Assembly: GCF_008831285.2 (NCBI RefSeq)
Contig: NC_045150.1
Span: forward strand, 3,174,001 to 3,238,000
Length of the DNA: 64,000 nucleotides
Direction of reading: 5' to 3'
Origin: Nymphaea colorata
Taxonomy: Eukaryota; Streptophyta; Magnoliopsida; Nymphaeales; Nymphaeaceae
Shown here: positions 40,101 to 50,632 of the stretch, one piece after another
Position numbering within the stretch: the first letter of the stretch is position 1
Layout: each line of letters starts with the position of its first letter
Notes under the pieces: model-generated
Told to the model about the DNA's origin: nothing
Seen by the model: the letters and a program-made list of their open reading frames with translations, nothing else
Database searches by the model: none
Position numbers and translations under genes: made by a program

Positions 40101-41340
40101 AGACATCTCAGGCAGAATGAAGGTTCACAAATATGATCTACCATAATTTGTTCAGCAGGAAATGACTTCCAGATAATTCTAACATCTACTCAGGACCTAA
40201 GTGCTTCAGAAATTCAGAAATCGATATAGCAGATATATATATATATATATCGCCTATCTTTGTACATGAACACGTTCGTGTGCGTCTATAGGGTCGTATG
40301 TGGACGGTGTCTCTGGCCCTTTTGCAAATTTGAGCCTGCAGATGTTTGGCACGAGCTATTTGCAGAAACTTAGCACGTTTTGCTTTCTAAACATGAAAAA
40401 TTGGCCGATTTGCAGAAATAAATAGATGGGGAGTACCAATTGCAGGTCTTTCCGAAATATGCATCATTATGGTGCTTGGAAGCATAATAAAACAAAATGC
40501 ATAGCATTTCATCTGAAACAGGATAAGCAGGTGGCAACAGAGAAATATTTCCATAATCAAACTTCCAACAACCTTTACGGATGATATCATCGGCATCCAA
40601 CGGGGAATGGCCTCACGTTCTGAATAATAGTCATAAGCTACTGAACAAGGAACTTCAACTTCCACTACTGCCCTGCATAAGTTGGTCTGATCAGTGCTCC
40701 GCTTTAAAGGAAATGGCAATAATCTAGAATGGATGTTTTTATTCTTGGAAAAAGGAAAACCAAGTTGCATTCAATCTCTCTCTCGGAAGAAATCCCACGA
40801 AACTCGACATCCCACAATGGCATAAGCAGGTATCAGTAAAACAATTTAGAAGACAAATTCTGAACCCCACTAAATTATACAGTTTCAGTGCAGATTCACC
40901 ATGTGCAATAATTATTTTTTAAAAAAACAATCCAGTTTTCCAAAACATAGATCAGTTTCCTTATTGTTCTTCGGTCAAAAACAGCAGACCAGGAAAAACA
41001 AAAACCCCCAAACCCCACAAATTTGATTATGGAAAGCGCAGAATGAATCACATGAAGTTCTCATTAAACACTACTATCAAAAAGTGAAAAGGGAACCCAG
41101 GTGAAATCAGACAGCGTACCTGCAATCCTGCCACTCCATCACGGTTTTAGTCCTGAAACTTTCGATGCCGAATCGCCGATCAATCTGAATCGAATTCCTC
41201 AGGAATGCTCCACACAAAGACGACCTCCTGCCGCTTCCGCCAGCGAGAAAGGGCTTCACCAACAACCTATTGTTTCTCGGCGATGCCGCCGTTCGAGAAG
41301 GGGTGTTCGGCCAGGCGAACACGGCAGGTGAAGCCGACAT
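25191..41340 (-). CDS. Chloroplast START/polyketide-cyclase-like (SRPBCC) protein
   Basis: Seven coding exons on the minus strand: 41340-41120, 40672-40573, 32760-32665, 32534-32482, 26339-26288, 25492-25445, 25289-25191, all with GT/AG borders and consistent phases, giving 222 residues. Exon 1 encodes a Ser/Arg/Ala-rich presequence typical of a chloroplast transit peptide. The rest matches the plant Polyketide_cyc2/START-like family: VVEVEVPCSVAYDYYSEREA, IPRWMPMISSVKV, LSEWTLSYEYFGRDYTFSWL, PMPNQKIHWRSL, LTVSYEVP, and a C-terminal helix RPFVESFLQRGLDRFATYV. The family forms a helix-grip lipid-binding pocket; the physiological ligand is unknown. Introns 2 (7.8 kb) and 4 (6.1 kb) each hold a Copia retrotransposon. 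Exon 5 is the least conserved and least certain exon. The frame is otherwise intact. Confidence 0.85.
26340..28076 (-). other. Intron 4 of the START-like gene, 3' part
   Basis: AT-rich non-coding DNA between the Copia-2 target duplication and exon 5. No other feature recognised. Confidence 0.6.
28082..28492 (+). repeat. Copia-2 5' LTR
   Basis: 411 bp; contains four head-to-tail ~32-bp units (about 28,211-28,340) built on CTCTAGATTAATGTGTTG, then a TATA-like ACTATATAAATGG at 28,361-28,373. Relative to its partner it has a 23-bp extra segment (about 28,119-28,141). Confidence 0.93.
28663..31755 (+). pseudogene. Copia-2 gag-pol, internally deleted and decayed
   Basis: Begins MDILSQSNMSSN with a Copia gag (LNHSNYLTWKRKI, SQDLYGRLDG) to a stop at 29,115. 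The sequence then resumes inside the integrase core (WGPAPIDSLS), so the zinc knuckle, protease and integrase zinc finger are missing. The remaining integrase (to about 29,860) has stops and frameshifts. Reverse transcriptase (30,181-30,891) keeps YVDDIVITG and ends at a TGA in the RNase H linker. RNase H (30,904-31,755) is interrupted by a TGA at 31,381-31,383 and runs into the 3' LTR. Not functional. Confidence 0.93.
31731..32118 (+). repeat. Copia-2 3' LTR
   Basis: 388 bp, same 32-bp internal repeats as the 5' LTR (about 31,837-31,965); preceded by a short purine-rich stretch GAGCGAGGA. Confidence 0.93.
32761..33337 (-). other. Intron 2 of the START-like gene, part between exon 3 and Copia-3
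   Basis: AT-rich intronic sequence. Contains a direct repeat of about 50 bp: TAACAAAATAACATGTATAT at about 32,813 and a similar copy at about 32,862, each followed by GTTACCTACAACATGCACAT. Confidence 0.6.
33343..33564 (-). repeat. Copia-3 3' LTR (left)
   Basis: 222 bp with a GTGTGTGTGTGTGAGAGAGAGAG microsatellite at about 33,367-33,391, where the partner LTR has only GA repeats. Confidence 0.93.
33572..36924 (-). pseudogene. Copia-3 pol with gag deleted
   Basis: A short Ser/Thr-rich start (MADGSRSKGSSSS, ATG 36,922-36,924) runs almost straight into protease (WMIDSGASRHCCN, about 36,685) after two stops; the usual gag and zinc knuckle, several hundred codons, are missing. Then integrase (LQWHLRLGHPSVSKL; YLVLVDDFTRVSW; IRTDNALEFKS; NGAAERKHRQLL), reverse transcriptase (309 codons, 35,027-34,098, with ILIVYVDDIVLTG) and RNase H (ending ERTKHIEVDCHYV, stop 33,572). 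Breaks occur near 36,080-36,200, 35,690, 35,600, 35,030, 34,098 and 33,940. The element would need gag from elsewhere and is itself defective. Confidence 0.92.
36918..37640 (-). repeat. Repeat-rich leader of Copia-3
   Basis: The leader holds a tandem duplication at about 36,916-36,985 (CAGCCATAAAAAAAATTGCA twice, each followed by TCGAACACGCAG) and five to six dispersed copies of TTCTTCCACGGCAACAGAAA-like words with nearby CAGATCTGAT (37,390-37,625). Confidence 0.75.
37834..38059 (-). repeat. Copia-3 5' LTR (right)
   Basis: 226 bp; (GA)n run at about 37,863-37,889; the flanking GACAA duplication follows at 38,060. Confidence 0.93.
38065..40572 (-). other. Intron 2 of the START-like gene, 5' part
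   Basis: AT-rich intronic DNA with a (TA)9 microsatellite at 40,233-40,250. Open frames here (for example 39,510-39,769 on both strands) show no domain. Confidence 0.6.
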
Positions 41341-43189
41341 GGCGTGGGATCAGAGCACTGAAAACCTATTCGGCGCGGAATTGCGCCCCGTGGCTATTCA
41401 CCATCAAAAGGGAGCAGAGCAGACGAGTGTGGAGGAGGAAGAGAGGAAGACGTCGCGTGTCATCATCTCTTAAGCCCAGAGAACACAAAAAAACTCGTCG
41501 TAAACCGTTGACTATTCATCAAGAGTCTATTAACTCCAGTAATTTCCAACCAAAAAAATCAAATGGAAAAGATAAACGTGTGAAACAGGAAATCTCTGAG
41601 GTCGCCATGAACAGGAAGCCATAGCCACCCACGAAGAACACACGCGAGCACTGATTAAAAGGCCGGCAAGCCGCTGTCGGAGGAAGTTTTTCCACGATGC
41701 CTCGTCCTTTCCGTCGCCATTCTTCCCAGTCAGCATAACTCGCTTTCGACGGCCGACTCCTGTGGACCAGAATTCCGCGATTATTGGAATCAAAAGGCTG
41801 AAGCAAAGGATCTTTGGCTTCCGGGTCTTATTACAGGTTTGAGCGGAGACGCAGGCGCCACGAGAAATTTACGAATAAACATTTCAAATTTAGTGATGTT
41901 TATAAATAACCACCTACTGAATCAAAAGTTCATATATCACTTGATTTAGAAATAATTTACAAATACACATTCGACAAAAAAGTGTCACACTTGATGAAAA
42001 GAACTTTTAAAAAAAACACCAATCACATTTTTTATATTTTTTTTAATAACCAAAATAAAAAAATAAAAATTGTGGTGTAGAAAAAAAAATTGTTAAAAAC
42101 ATTTTCGCTTAAGGCATTGTTTGGATAAAGGGAAAGAGAAAAAATTGACTGAAGGGCAGGGAAAAAAAAAGAAATAGCAAAAAAAATGGAAAGAAAGAAT
42201 AAGAAAGGAACACCCAATCATTTCCTTTTAATTTCTTAAGTTTTAAAGGGATTAAAATTATATTAAAAAGTTATTTTCTGTTTCTTCTTTTTTTTTCTTT
42301 ACACTCACACAGTTCTTAGCTCTTTTTTTTTGCTCTTTATTAATTACTCATCCAAACAAAAAAAAAATCTTTTTTTTTTCTTTACCCTTCTTTTCCTTTC
42401 AATGTAAACTTTTTTTCTTATTCTCTTTCCCCTAATGGGCACTTCCTTCAGCACTCTCGTCCGGCCGTAAAGAGCGGTGAGCTTTCTACGCCCTCTCTTC
42501 TTCAAGCCTAACACAGGCGTCTCCCAAGTTAATCTGTTATTTGCAATATTTCAAATATTATGTGGCTTTCAGTAAATATACCAAAAATTGAGCAGCGTTT
42601 TCATAAATTTATCTTCAGGTCGCTGGCCGATGCAAAGAGTGCCCAACTGCCAATGCCTCTTTCATCTTTAAATCACTTTTTAAAATATTTATATATTTTT
42701 AGCCGATTCACAGCAATTCACCTGAATCGGCACTTCTTCGATTCGGTTCCAGAACAAATGCTGTCAAGTACTTTGGCAGTCAACTAGTTTTTTTTTTTTT
42801 AAAGATAAATACTAATCGGTTCCTTTGTTCATATAATTTTTATTATTTTTTTCTACATGCTGTTCAAGTTGAATTAGACGAGTAAGAGGAATTCCCATTA
42901 TCTGAATAGAGGCTGAAGTATTTTACTTTCCTTAAGTTTTAAGTCTGCTTTCGATGTTTTAGGGCCTGTTTGATGCCCTAAAAATTCACTATTGAAGAAT
43001 TTTTTTTTTCAAATTTTTAAAATCTTTTCATCCCAAATTTTTTTAAAATTTTTAAAATTTTTCCAGCCCAAAGAAAATTCTAACTTAGGTAATTTTTGAC
43101 AAATCTATTGGATTTTGAGGATATGTTTTCGATTTTATTCATCTCAAAAATACTCTCTATCTTTTTTTAGCTTTTCTTGTAGAGGTTTT
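41341..43189. other. Upstream region of the START-like gene and AT-rich intergenic DNA
   Basis: 41,341-41,830 is GC-richer and is the likely promoter/5' UTR of the minus-strand START-like gene. 41,870-43,190 is AT-rich with long A and T runs. 42,106-42,360 has GTTTGGATAAAGGG-like and TCATCCAAACA-like ends that could be an eroded MITE. No gene seen. Confidence 0.4.
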
Positions 43190-44153
43190 AAATATTGTGA
43201 TAGGTAGGAAATGCACTCTCGTATTTGGTTTACAAAAATTATTGTAATTTTACTTTTGCCACTAAGTCTTCCAATGCTGCAATTTTTTGTACTATATGAT
43301 TTTGTGTATTAATTCACGCTTTTTCTATATTAGTTTTTCTAATAAATTACAGATGTCATGACTTCTGTAATTTGGGTGTGGTGTTTCTTCAATGTTAGGA
43401 TGTTCATACTTCAAAATTTTATTTTCTTTATATAGTCTGGTCATTTTTTCAACGTGCTTTCAATCTTCAATTCTTTTTCATCTGTAATGAGTCTCAAGTC
43501 TTCTGGATTTAATTCCAAAAATTTCTTTTTAGGTTAGTAGTTATAACCTTTGTTCTCGTTCCGAAGGCAAATATTTTTTGGATTGTTACCTCATACTCTT
43601 TTTATTCATATGAAATATTTTGTTATAGTTCTACCTATTAGTAATTGTGGATTATAGATCGTTGTTTCATATTTTACTCATCTTTTCACTACATTTTCTG
43701 AAATATATTAAAAGGTTTTATCTAATTCTAAATTGTGCATTTCAGATTCTTCGTTTTCTATTTTTCTTATAAGGTTAGTTAAAATTTCCATCAAACTTTT
43801 TCTGATTTTCAAGTACCAATATTAAATAATTTGAAATGTCCTTTTATAGTTTGTAGTGGTTCTGGCATGGTTTCACTCAATTCTTCCTTCTGAACTATTT
43901 TCTGACCCTTAGTGTTATAGTGTGTGTTGTGTAAGTGTCAATCATCCATTCCATACAAGCTTCGTCTGGCTTTAAGATCTTCTGTCATATTACCCTCACC
44001 ATATAGCTGGTTTCTCCTTCTGGCATCTGCCTCAATAGATACTCCCCAGTGCCTTTGTCTTTTGGGTTTCAGAATTTTCAGATATCTCTTATTACCAAAT
44101 AATCTTATATTATATTTTGGCGTAGCATGCAAATTCAAATTAAACTTAAACAT
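43190..44153 (-). pseudogene. Decayed coding-like sequence downstream of the array
   Basis: An ATG at 44,151-44,153 opens 71 codons (to 43,938) of basic, non-low-complexity protein. In several frames below it, stretches with protein-like composition (for example TIKGHFKLFN and FAFGTRTKVITTN) are interrupted by many stops, looking like an old open frame. I do not recognise the family. Position directly behind the last TATA-bearing unit suggests it was the first gene of the element. Confidence 0.35.
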
Positions 44154-44157
44154 TGAA

Positions 44158-47100
44158 GACTCTTTCTTTTGGCTTTATAGTACAAGTTTTCTGTTGTGCC
44201 GGTCTTCGAATCTTTCCCTTATTTTTTAGAGGAATCTTATGTCATATCTGAATATATCTGTAGCTCTTGCTTTTGTGCGGGAATCTTGGCTATCTTTACA
44301 TTATTTCTATCAGCAACGTGGCCTTCTTTTTGTTTGGAATCTGCTTTCGACTACTTTACTGCTTTCGACTGCTTTACTTTTTTACTTAAGTCACTATCTA
44401 CAGTTTTCCGTACAAATACGATAGTGATTGAAAGGATAGGACTTAAGTTCTTCCTTTATGTCATCATTATTTCACATCCTTCTAGCGTTGTAGCGCATTC
44501 TATAGAAGCTTTGATACCAAACAAAGACCAACTAGTTAAAACTAAAATTTAAACAAAAGAAATGAGAGAAAGGGGCAACAAAGGGAGAGTTGCAGAGAGA
44601 CCGTCCTCTAGGGAATGCTCCTGGTATTTGAATCTTTTCCTTTATTTTTTAGAGGAATCTTATGATATATCTTAATATATTTGTGTGTTATTGCTTTTGT
44701 GCACGAATTTTGGCTATCTTTATTTTATTTCTGTCGGTAACATAACCTTCTTTTGGTTTGGAATCTACCTTTGGCTACTTTACTATTTTCGACTGCTTTA
44801 CTTCTTCACTTTAGTCACTATCCACAACTTTTTCGTATAAGTACGGTAGTGATTGAAGGGATAGGACTTAAGTTCTTTGTAGTCTTATTTCACATCCTTC
44901 TAGCGTTGTAGCGCACCATATACAGGTTCTGATACAGAAACCAAGACCAACTAGTTAAAACTAAAATTTAAACATCGGAAATGATAGAAGGGGGCAACAA
45001 ATGGAGAGTTGCATAGAGACCATCATCTGTGGAATGCTCCTTCTTCTCACTTTATACTTTATAGTACAGGTTTTCCGCTGTGTTGGTTTTCGAATCTTTC
45101 CTTTATTTTTGAGGAGAATCTTATGTCATATCTGAATATATCTGTGTGTTATTGTTTTTGTGCGAGAATCTTGGCTATCTTTACTTTATTTCTTTCAGTA
45201 GCGTGGCCTTCTTTTTGTTTTGGATCTTTTTCGCAGCTTTTCTTTTTTACTTTAGTCGCTATCCACAGCTTTTCTGTATAAGTACAGTAGTGATTGAAGG
45301 GATATGACTTAAGTTTTTTATTTATCTCGGCCTTATTTCACATCCTTATGGCATTGTGGCGCAATCTATATAGGCTCTGATACCAAAACCAAGACCAACT
45401 AACTCAAATTAAAATTTAAACATAGGAAAGGAGAGAAGGAGCTCATAAAGGGAGAGTTGCAGGAAGAATTGTAGGGAGACCGTCCTTTAGGGAATGCTCA
45501 TTATTCTGGCTTTATAGCACAGGTCTTTTGATGTTCTAGTCTTCGAATCTTTCCTTTATTTTTGAGGGAAATTTTATGTCATATCTGAATATATCTGTAT
45601 ATTATTGCTTTTGTGTGTGAATCTTGACTCTGTATACTTTATGTCTGTCGGTAATGTGACCTTTTTGTTTGAAGTATGCTTTCGGTTGTATTAGTTCTTT
45701 ACTTTAGTCATTATCCATATTTTTTCCGTACAAGTACGGTATTGATTGAAGAGATATGTTTTAAGTTTTTCTTTATGTGGGCCTTATTTCACATCCTTCT
45801 GGCATTATACTGCTCTTTATACAGGCTCTGATACAAAACCAATTCCAACTAGCTAAAACTAAAATTTAAACCTAGGAAATGAGAGAAGAGAGCGGCAAAT
45901 GGAGAGTTGCAGAGGGACCGTCCTCCAGAGAATGCTCCTTCTTCCGCTGTGCTGGTTTTCGAATCTTATCCTTATTTTTGAGAGGAATCTTATGTCATAT
46001 CCAAATATATCTGTGTATTATTGTTTTTGTGCACGAATCTTGGCTAACGTTACTTTACTTATGTCAGTAACGTGGCTTCTTTTTGTTTAAAATATGTTTT
46101 TGGTTGTTTTACTGCGCTTTCGGTTGCTTTACTTCTTTACTTTTGTCACTATCCACAGCTTTTTCGTATAAGTATGGTAATGATTAAAGGGATAGGACTT
46201 AAGTTCTTTCTTTATGTCATCCTTATTTCACGTCATTCTGGTGTTGTATCGCACTCTACACAGGTTCTGATACCAAAACCAAGTCCAACTACTTAAAACT
46301 AAAATTTAAACATAAGAAAGCAAAGAAGGGGACGACAAGGGAAGAGTTGCAAAGAGACCGTCATTCGAGGAATGCTCCTTCTTCTAGCTTTATACTGCAG
46401 GTATTCCGTTGTACTGGTTTTCAAATATTTTCTTTATTTTTGAGGAGAATCTTATGTCATATTTGAATACATGTGTGTGTTATTGTTTTTGTGCGGGAAT
46501 CTTTGCTATATTTATTTTATTTCTTTCAGTAATGTGGCCTTCTTTTTGTTTTAAATATACTTTCGGTTGCTTTACTCATTTACTTTAGTTATTATCCACT
46601 GCTTTTTCGTACAAGTAAGGCAGTGATTGAAATGATAGGATTTAAGTTCTTTATTTATCTCATCCTTATTTCACATTCTTATGGCATTGTAGTACACTGC
46701 TCTATTACCAAAACCAACACCAACTAACTAAAACTAAAATTTAAACATAAGAAAGGAGATGAGGCAACAAAGGTAGAGTTGCAGGGAGAGTTGCAGAGAG
46801 AGTTGTAAAGAGACCGTCCTCTCGGGAATGCTCATTCTTCTAGTTTTATAGTGCAGGTCTTTCGTTGTGCTGGTCTTCAAATCTTTTCTTTATTTTTTAT
46901 GAGAATCTTATGTCATATCCGAATATACATGTGTGCTATTGCTTTTGTGCGTGAATCTTGGCTATCTTTACTTTATTTCTATCAGTAATGTGGCCTTTTC
47001 TTTATTTGGAATATGCTTTCGGCTACTTTACTGCTTTCGATTGCTTTTACTTTTTCACTTTAGTTAGTATCCACAGCTTTTTCGTACAAGTACGGTAGTG

Positions 47101-48085
47101 ATTGAAGGGATAAAACTTAAGTTCTTCCTTTATGTCAGTCTTATTTCACATCTTTCTGGCGTTGTAGCGCACTCGATACAAGCTCTGATACAAAACCAAG
47201 ACCAACTAGCTAAAACTAAAATTTAAACATATGAAAGGAGAAAAGGGGGCGACAAAGGGAGAGTTACAGAGAAAGTTACAAAGAGACTGTCCTTCGAGGA
47301 ATGCTCCTTCTTCTGGCTTTATAGTGCAGGTTTTTTGTTGTGCTGGTTTTCGAACCTTTCCTTTATTTTTTATGAGAATCTGATGTCATATTCGAATATA
47401 TCTGTGTGTTATTACTTTTATGTGGAAATCTTTGCTATCTTTACTTTATTTCTGTTAGTAACGTGACCTTCTTTTTGTTTGGAATCTGCTTTCTGCTGTT
47501 TTACTTTTTTACTTTAGTTACTATCCACAACTTTTCTATACAAGTACGGTAGTGATTGAAGTGATAGGACTTAAGGTCTTTCTTTATGTCAGCCTTATTT
47601 CACATCCTTCTGGCGTTGTAGTGCACTTTATACAGACTCTAATACCAAAACCAATTCTAACTAGCTAAAACTAAAATTTAAACATAGGAAAGGAGTGAAG
47701 GGGGCGACAAAGGGAGAGTTGCACGGAAAGTTGCAGGGAGACCGACTTCTGGGGAATACTCTTTCTTCTGGCTTTATAATGCAGGCCTTTGTTGTGCTGG
47801 TCTTCGAATCTTTCTTTTATTTTTTAGGGAAAACTTATATCATATCCAAATATATTTGTGTGCTATTGTTTTTGTGCATGAATCTTGGCTATCTTTACTT
47901 TATTTCTGTCGGTAACGTAGCCTTCTTTTTGTTTGAAATCTGCTTTCAACTGCTTTACTTCTTTACTTTAGTTACTATCTACAGCTTTTCCGTATAAGTA
48001 TAATAGTGATTGAAGTGATAGGACTTACATTTTTTCTTTATTTCAGCCTTATTTCAAATCATTCTGACATTGTAGCACAGTCTGA
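44158..48085 (-). repeat. Tandem array of ~440-bp promoter/primer-site units
   Basis: Counting the anchor GATACC/GATACA (minus-strand TGGTATC), positions are about 44511, 44931, 45379, 45830, 46269, 46703, 47187, 47639 and a degraded copy near 48082, giving spacings of 420-484 bp. Each unit shows, on the minus strand, a TATA box (CTATAAAGCC), then about 30 bases on GGAGCATTCC, a ~100-base leader with GGACGGTCTC, and then TTTTGGTATCAGAGCC, the initiator tRNA-Met primer-site consensus. A hairpin word CCGTACAAGTACGG recurs in each unit. Units are diverged from one another by substitutions and small indels. Confidence 0.9.
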
Positions 48086-48099
48086 ACAATTATGTTTAG

Positions 48100-48560
48100 A
48101 AAATTTTTGCATTAATTTGCAATATTCTTGTAGGTTGCTTTTGCTGAGCAACTGTCCTTTGATGGCTCTTGTTTATGAAGCTTTTTTTGGCTCTATGAGT
48201 GTTTCCAACCACTTAGGATTTTTTCTTTTGTCTCTTCTTTTGTCTTTTGTGACTAAGTGTAAATTATCTGGTGTCCCTTGCTTTCGTAAAGCCATACATT
48301 GGTTTCATTGTATTGGTGGATTAGTTCTTCGAATATGAGATGTATACTCTTTGCCATTTTCTTTGAGAAGAATTCTGAAATTTTGGGTAGTAATAATTGT
48401 GACTGGATTCTTAATGTTTTGAGTTTTCATTTTGCATATCAGTACATCTCTTTTACAACACAAAGAGTTTGTTGTCATGAGAGTTTGAAATGGAGACTGT
48501 CCATAGAGGCCCCATTACATCTATTACACCAACTTCTTCAAGAATGTGTAGTTGAAGTTA
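48100..48560 (-). pseudogene. Decayed coding-like sequence upstream of the array
   Basis: On the minus strand protein-like stretches (for example LRKQGTPDNLHLVTKDKRR and LKENGKEYTSHIRR) are separated by stops. Lys/Arg-rich composition and position suggest the eroded end of the same element's last open frame. No family recognised. Confidence 0.3.
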
Positions 48561-49315
48561 AAAGAAACAAATAGTGATGGAAAGACTAATTGAAGTTGGG
48601 TATTGATTTAGGTACTTGAATGTTGTATTCATTTTTAGTCTTCAAATTAAACATCTGGCACTATTAGATTTTCAATATTGATATAGCAAGAACAGCAAAG
48701 CTATTTGAACTTGGGTTGAATCCACTATTTACCATATTCAATCTAATCAAACATAGCGATTTTGGTTTACTGGAATCATACCTGGGTCTGGCCGAGTAAG
48801 AATCAAATTTTACTCAGGTATTTTATCCGATCTATTATTCAAATTTGGATGCATAAATTCTATGTCGTCTAGCCAAGAGAACATTTGGCAATTATGTGCC
48901 CAAGACAGATTCTATGATCTAAATAATGCAGTAAATTATTGAAAACTAAGTTTTTTAATGAATTCTAAATAACATGGTTTGTTTGTTTGTGATACACCCA
49001 AAAACCCAATTCTTATGAATTACACAAACAAGAGCCATATGGCAAAAACACTTCAAAAACTAACACTTCATATGGCAACTGTATAAACTATTGTTGGGAA
49101 GGGTTAAGCTGTCTTTGATGCTCATTGGATCCTTAGATCACACAAGATCTGAAAAGGTTAGATTTAAGGGCCGAGAATATCGGATCTGGGGTCATCAAAA
49201 CTCAAACCTAGTTTGAGGACCATTCAAGGCTCTCTCTCTCTCTATCTCTCTCTCACTCTCTAATTTCCCATCAGCCGGAACCATGGTGGAATACCTCCTG
49301 CATACAAATCTGAGT
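48561..49315. other. Intergenic, no gene
   Basis: AT-rich DNA with a (TC)n microsatellite at about 49,231-49,258. Nothing else recognised. Confidence 0.5.
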
Positions 49316-49320
49316 GCTTG

Positions 49321-49609
49321 TGATGCAAGGTGGATCATGATTAACAGATCTTAACCCTAATTAAAACCTACGAAAGGAAGAACACAAGAGAAAAACAACA
49401 AAAAACTTCTGCTTCTTGCAATGACTAAGCTAAATGGAAGAACAAAAAAAAAAAAACTGAGAAAGATATTGCATTTCATTTCTTCAACGTTTTCAACCTC
49501 CTTTCAAAATGATAGAGAAAGGGACGGATTTTGGATCTGGATCGATTTAAAGTATTAAAAACTAACTAAATCCAGTTATAAGATTTGGTTCTACTTTCTC
49601 TTTGCATCA
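49321..49609 (-). repeat. Left LTR of the short element
   Basis: 289 bp; aligns to 50,369-50,627 through words such as GAAGAACACAAGAGAAAAAC and TTTCAACCTCCTTTCAAAAT. Confidence 0.78.
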
Positions 49610-50368
49610 GTCTCCCCCTAGTTGGAGAAGGGTCGTCTTCGACAAGTTTTAAATATATCATTCTACCAAAATGATTCACCTTAGAGGGTTTGGATCTGCT
49701 CAACAGAAGGTACCACCGCTCACTCACTTTTGTTGTTCATCGAGGTGGCGGCTTTGGAGAATAAACAAGAGTTTGGATATGACCTAAGGGCATACCCGAT
49801 CTCAAACGATGGAAAGAACTGGTTTGAACCCAGATTTGAATCCATTAACCTGCGACACGAGCCCGAATCGGACCCCAAACCCAGGTCGACATGAACCGGT
49901 CTCAAAAAGAACCGGCCCGATCCCTCGACGCTCGAGACGCCACGCAAGTTTTCCCCCTTCCAAGGCAAACCAGAGGGTGGGGTGGGGCGCCCACCGCCAC
50001 CCACCCATTTTTCTGAGCGGGGAAGGGGAAGGAGATGGAGGGCGGCTACCTATCACATCCGGTCCGCCGGTGGGAGGAGATTCCATGGACGGAACCCATT
50101 CGAGAGGCAACATCTTCATATCCTGCCCACAAACAGCAGGCAAAGTAGTGGGCATCCTGTTGCTGCTAGCGGCGAGTCTGACGCCTTCCCCAGCTGGAAT
50201 TGTGCACCTCTCCTCCAGGCGCCTTCTCACAACAACGACGGAGCTCATTGTTGGTAGCTCGTGAAGAGCTACGGTCTCCTGCTCTCCTTTAGGCGAATCG
50301 AATAACAGGGCTTGCGCAGGCAGCAAAGCTTCCCTGCTGCTACTGGCTGGTCTAGCGCCTCCAAACTA

Positions 50369-50627
50369 TGCTTAACCCTAATTAAAACTTACAAAAGGGA
50401 AGAACACAAGAGAAAAACAACAAACAACTTCTGCTTCTCGCAGTTACTAAACTAAATGGAAGAACAAAGAAAACTAAGAGCTTGCATTTCATTTCTTCAA
50501 CATTTTCAACCTCCTTTCAAAATGAACCAACGTCCCTTTATATAGAAAAAGGGATGGATTGTAGATCTGAATCCATTTATAAGTATTAAAAACTAACTAG
50601 ATCCGAATCTACTTTTCCTCTGCATCA
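50369..50627 (-). repeat. Right LTR of the short element, truncated
   Basis: Shares most of the left LTR but starts about 30 bases in; retains the GCATCA end and has a TTTATATAGAAAAAGGG stretch (TATA-like) the left copy has lost. Confidence 0.78.
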
Positions 50628-50632
50628 GCCTG

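Larger units (their letters stand above)
43190..48560 (-). mobile_element. Decayed pararetrovirus- or retroelement-like block with amplified regulatory region
   Basis: On the minus strand: decayed coding-like sequence (48,560-48,100), then about eight and a half tandem ~440-bp units (48,085-44,158) each with a TATA box and a tRNA-Met primer-site-like motif, then an ORF beginning at 44,153 and decayed coding-like sequence to about 43,190. A coding tail upstream of the promoter/primer region and an ORF start downstream is what one expects from a circular or tandemly integrated genome such as an endogenous caulimovirid, rather than from a simple LTR element. No conserved replication-enzyme motif was recognised, so the family assignment is inference and the limits are approximate. 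Confidence 0.4.
49321..50627 (-). mobile_element. Short non-autonomous LTR element (TRIM/LARD-like)
   Basis: Two related direct repeats (49,321-49,609 and about 50,369-50,627) enclose about 760 bp with no retrotransposon protein. The left repeat has perfect short inverted ends (TGATGCAA...TTGCATCA), and a polypurine tract (TAGGGGGAGAC on the minus strand) abuts it at 49,610-49,620. Near-matching five-base flanks GCTTG (49,316-49,320) and GCCTG (50,628-50,632) fit a target duplication with one change. The right LTR lacks its first ~30 bases, which also removed any primer site. The internal GC-rich region contains a 174-codon open frame (50,326-49,802, minus) of unknown nature. Confidence 0.75.

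Noticed and set aside
41205..41624. 139-codon plus-strand frame over the START-like gene's first exon
   Set aside because: Antisense to a well supported transit-peptide exon and without a domain.
44158..48085. CRISPR-like regular repeats
   Set aside because: Repeats are ~440 bp, contiguous and diverged, with no short spacers, in a plant genome.
43924..48338. Family of similar 60-118 codon plus-strand frames
   Set aside because: They recur because the tandem units recur; the frames are hydrophobic, differ in phase and are interrupted, so they are shadows of the array.
49802..50326. 174-codon minus frame in the short LTR element as a host gene
   Set aside because: GC-rich interior of an LTR-bounded element with overlapping frames on both strands; no domain recognised.
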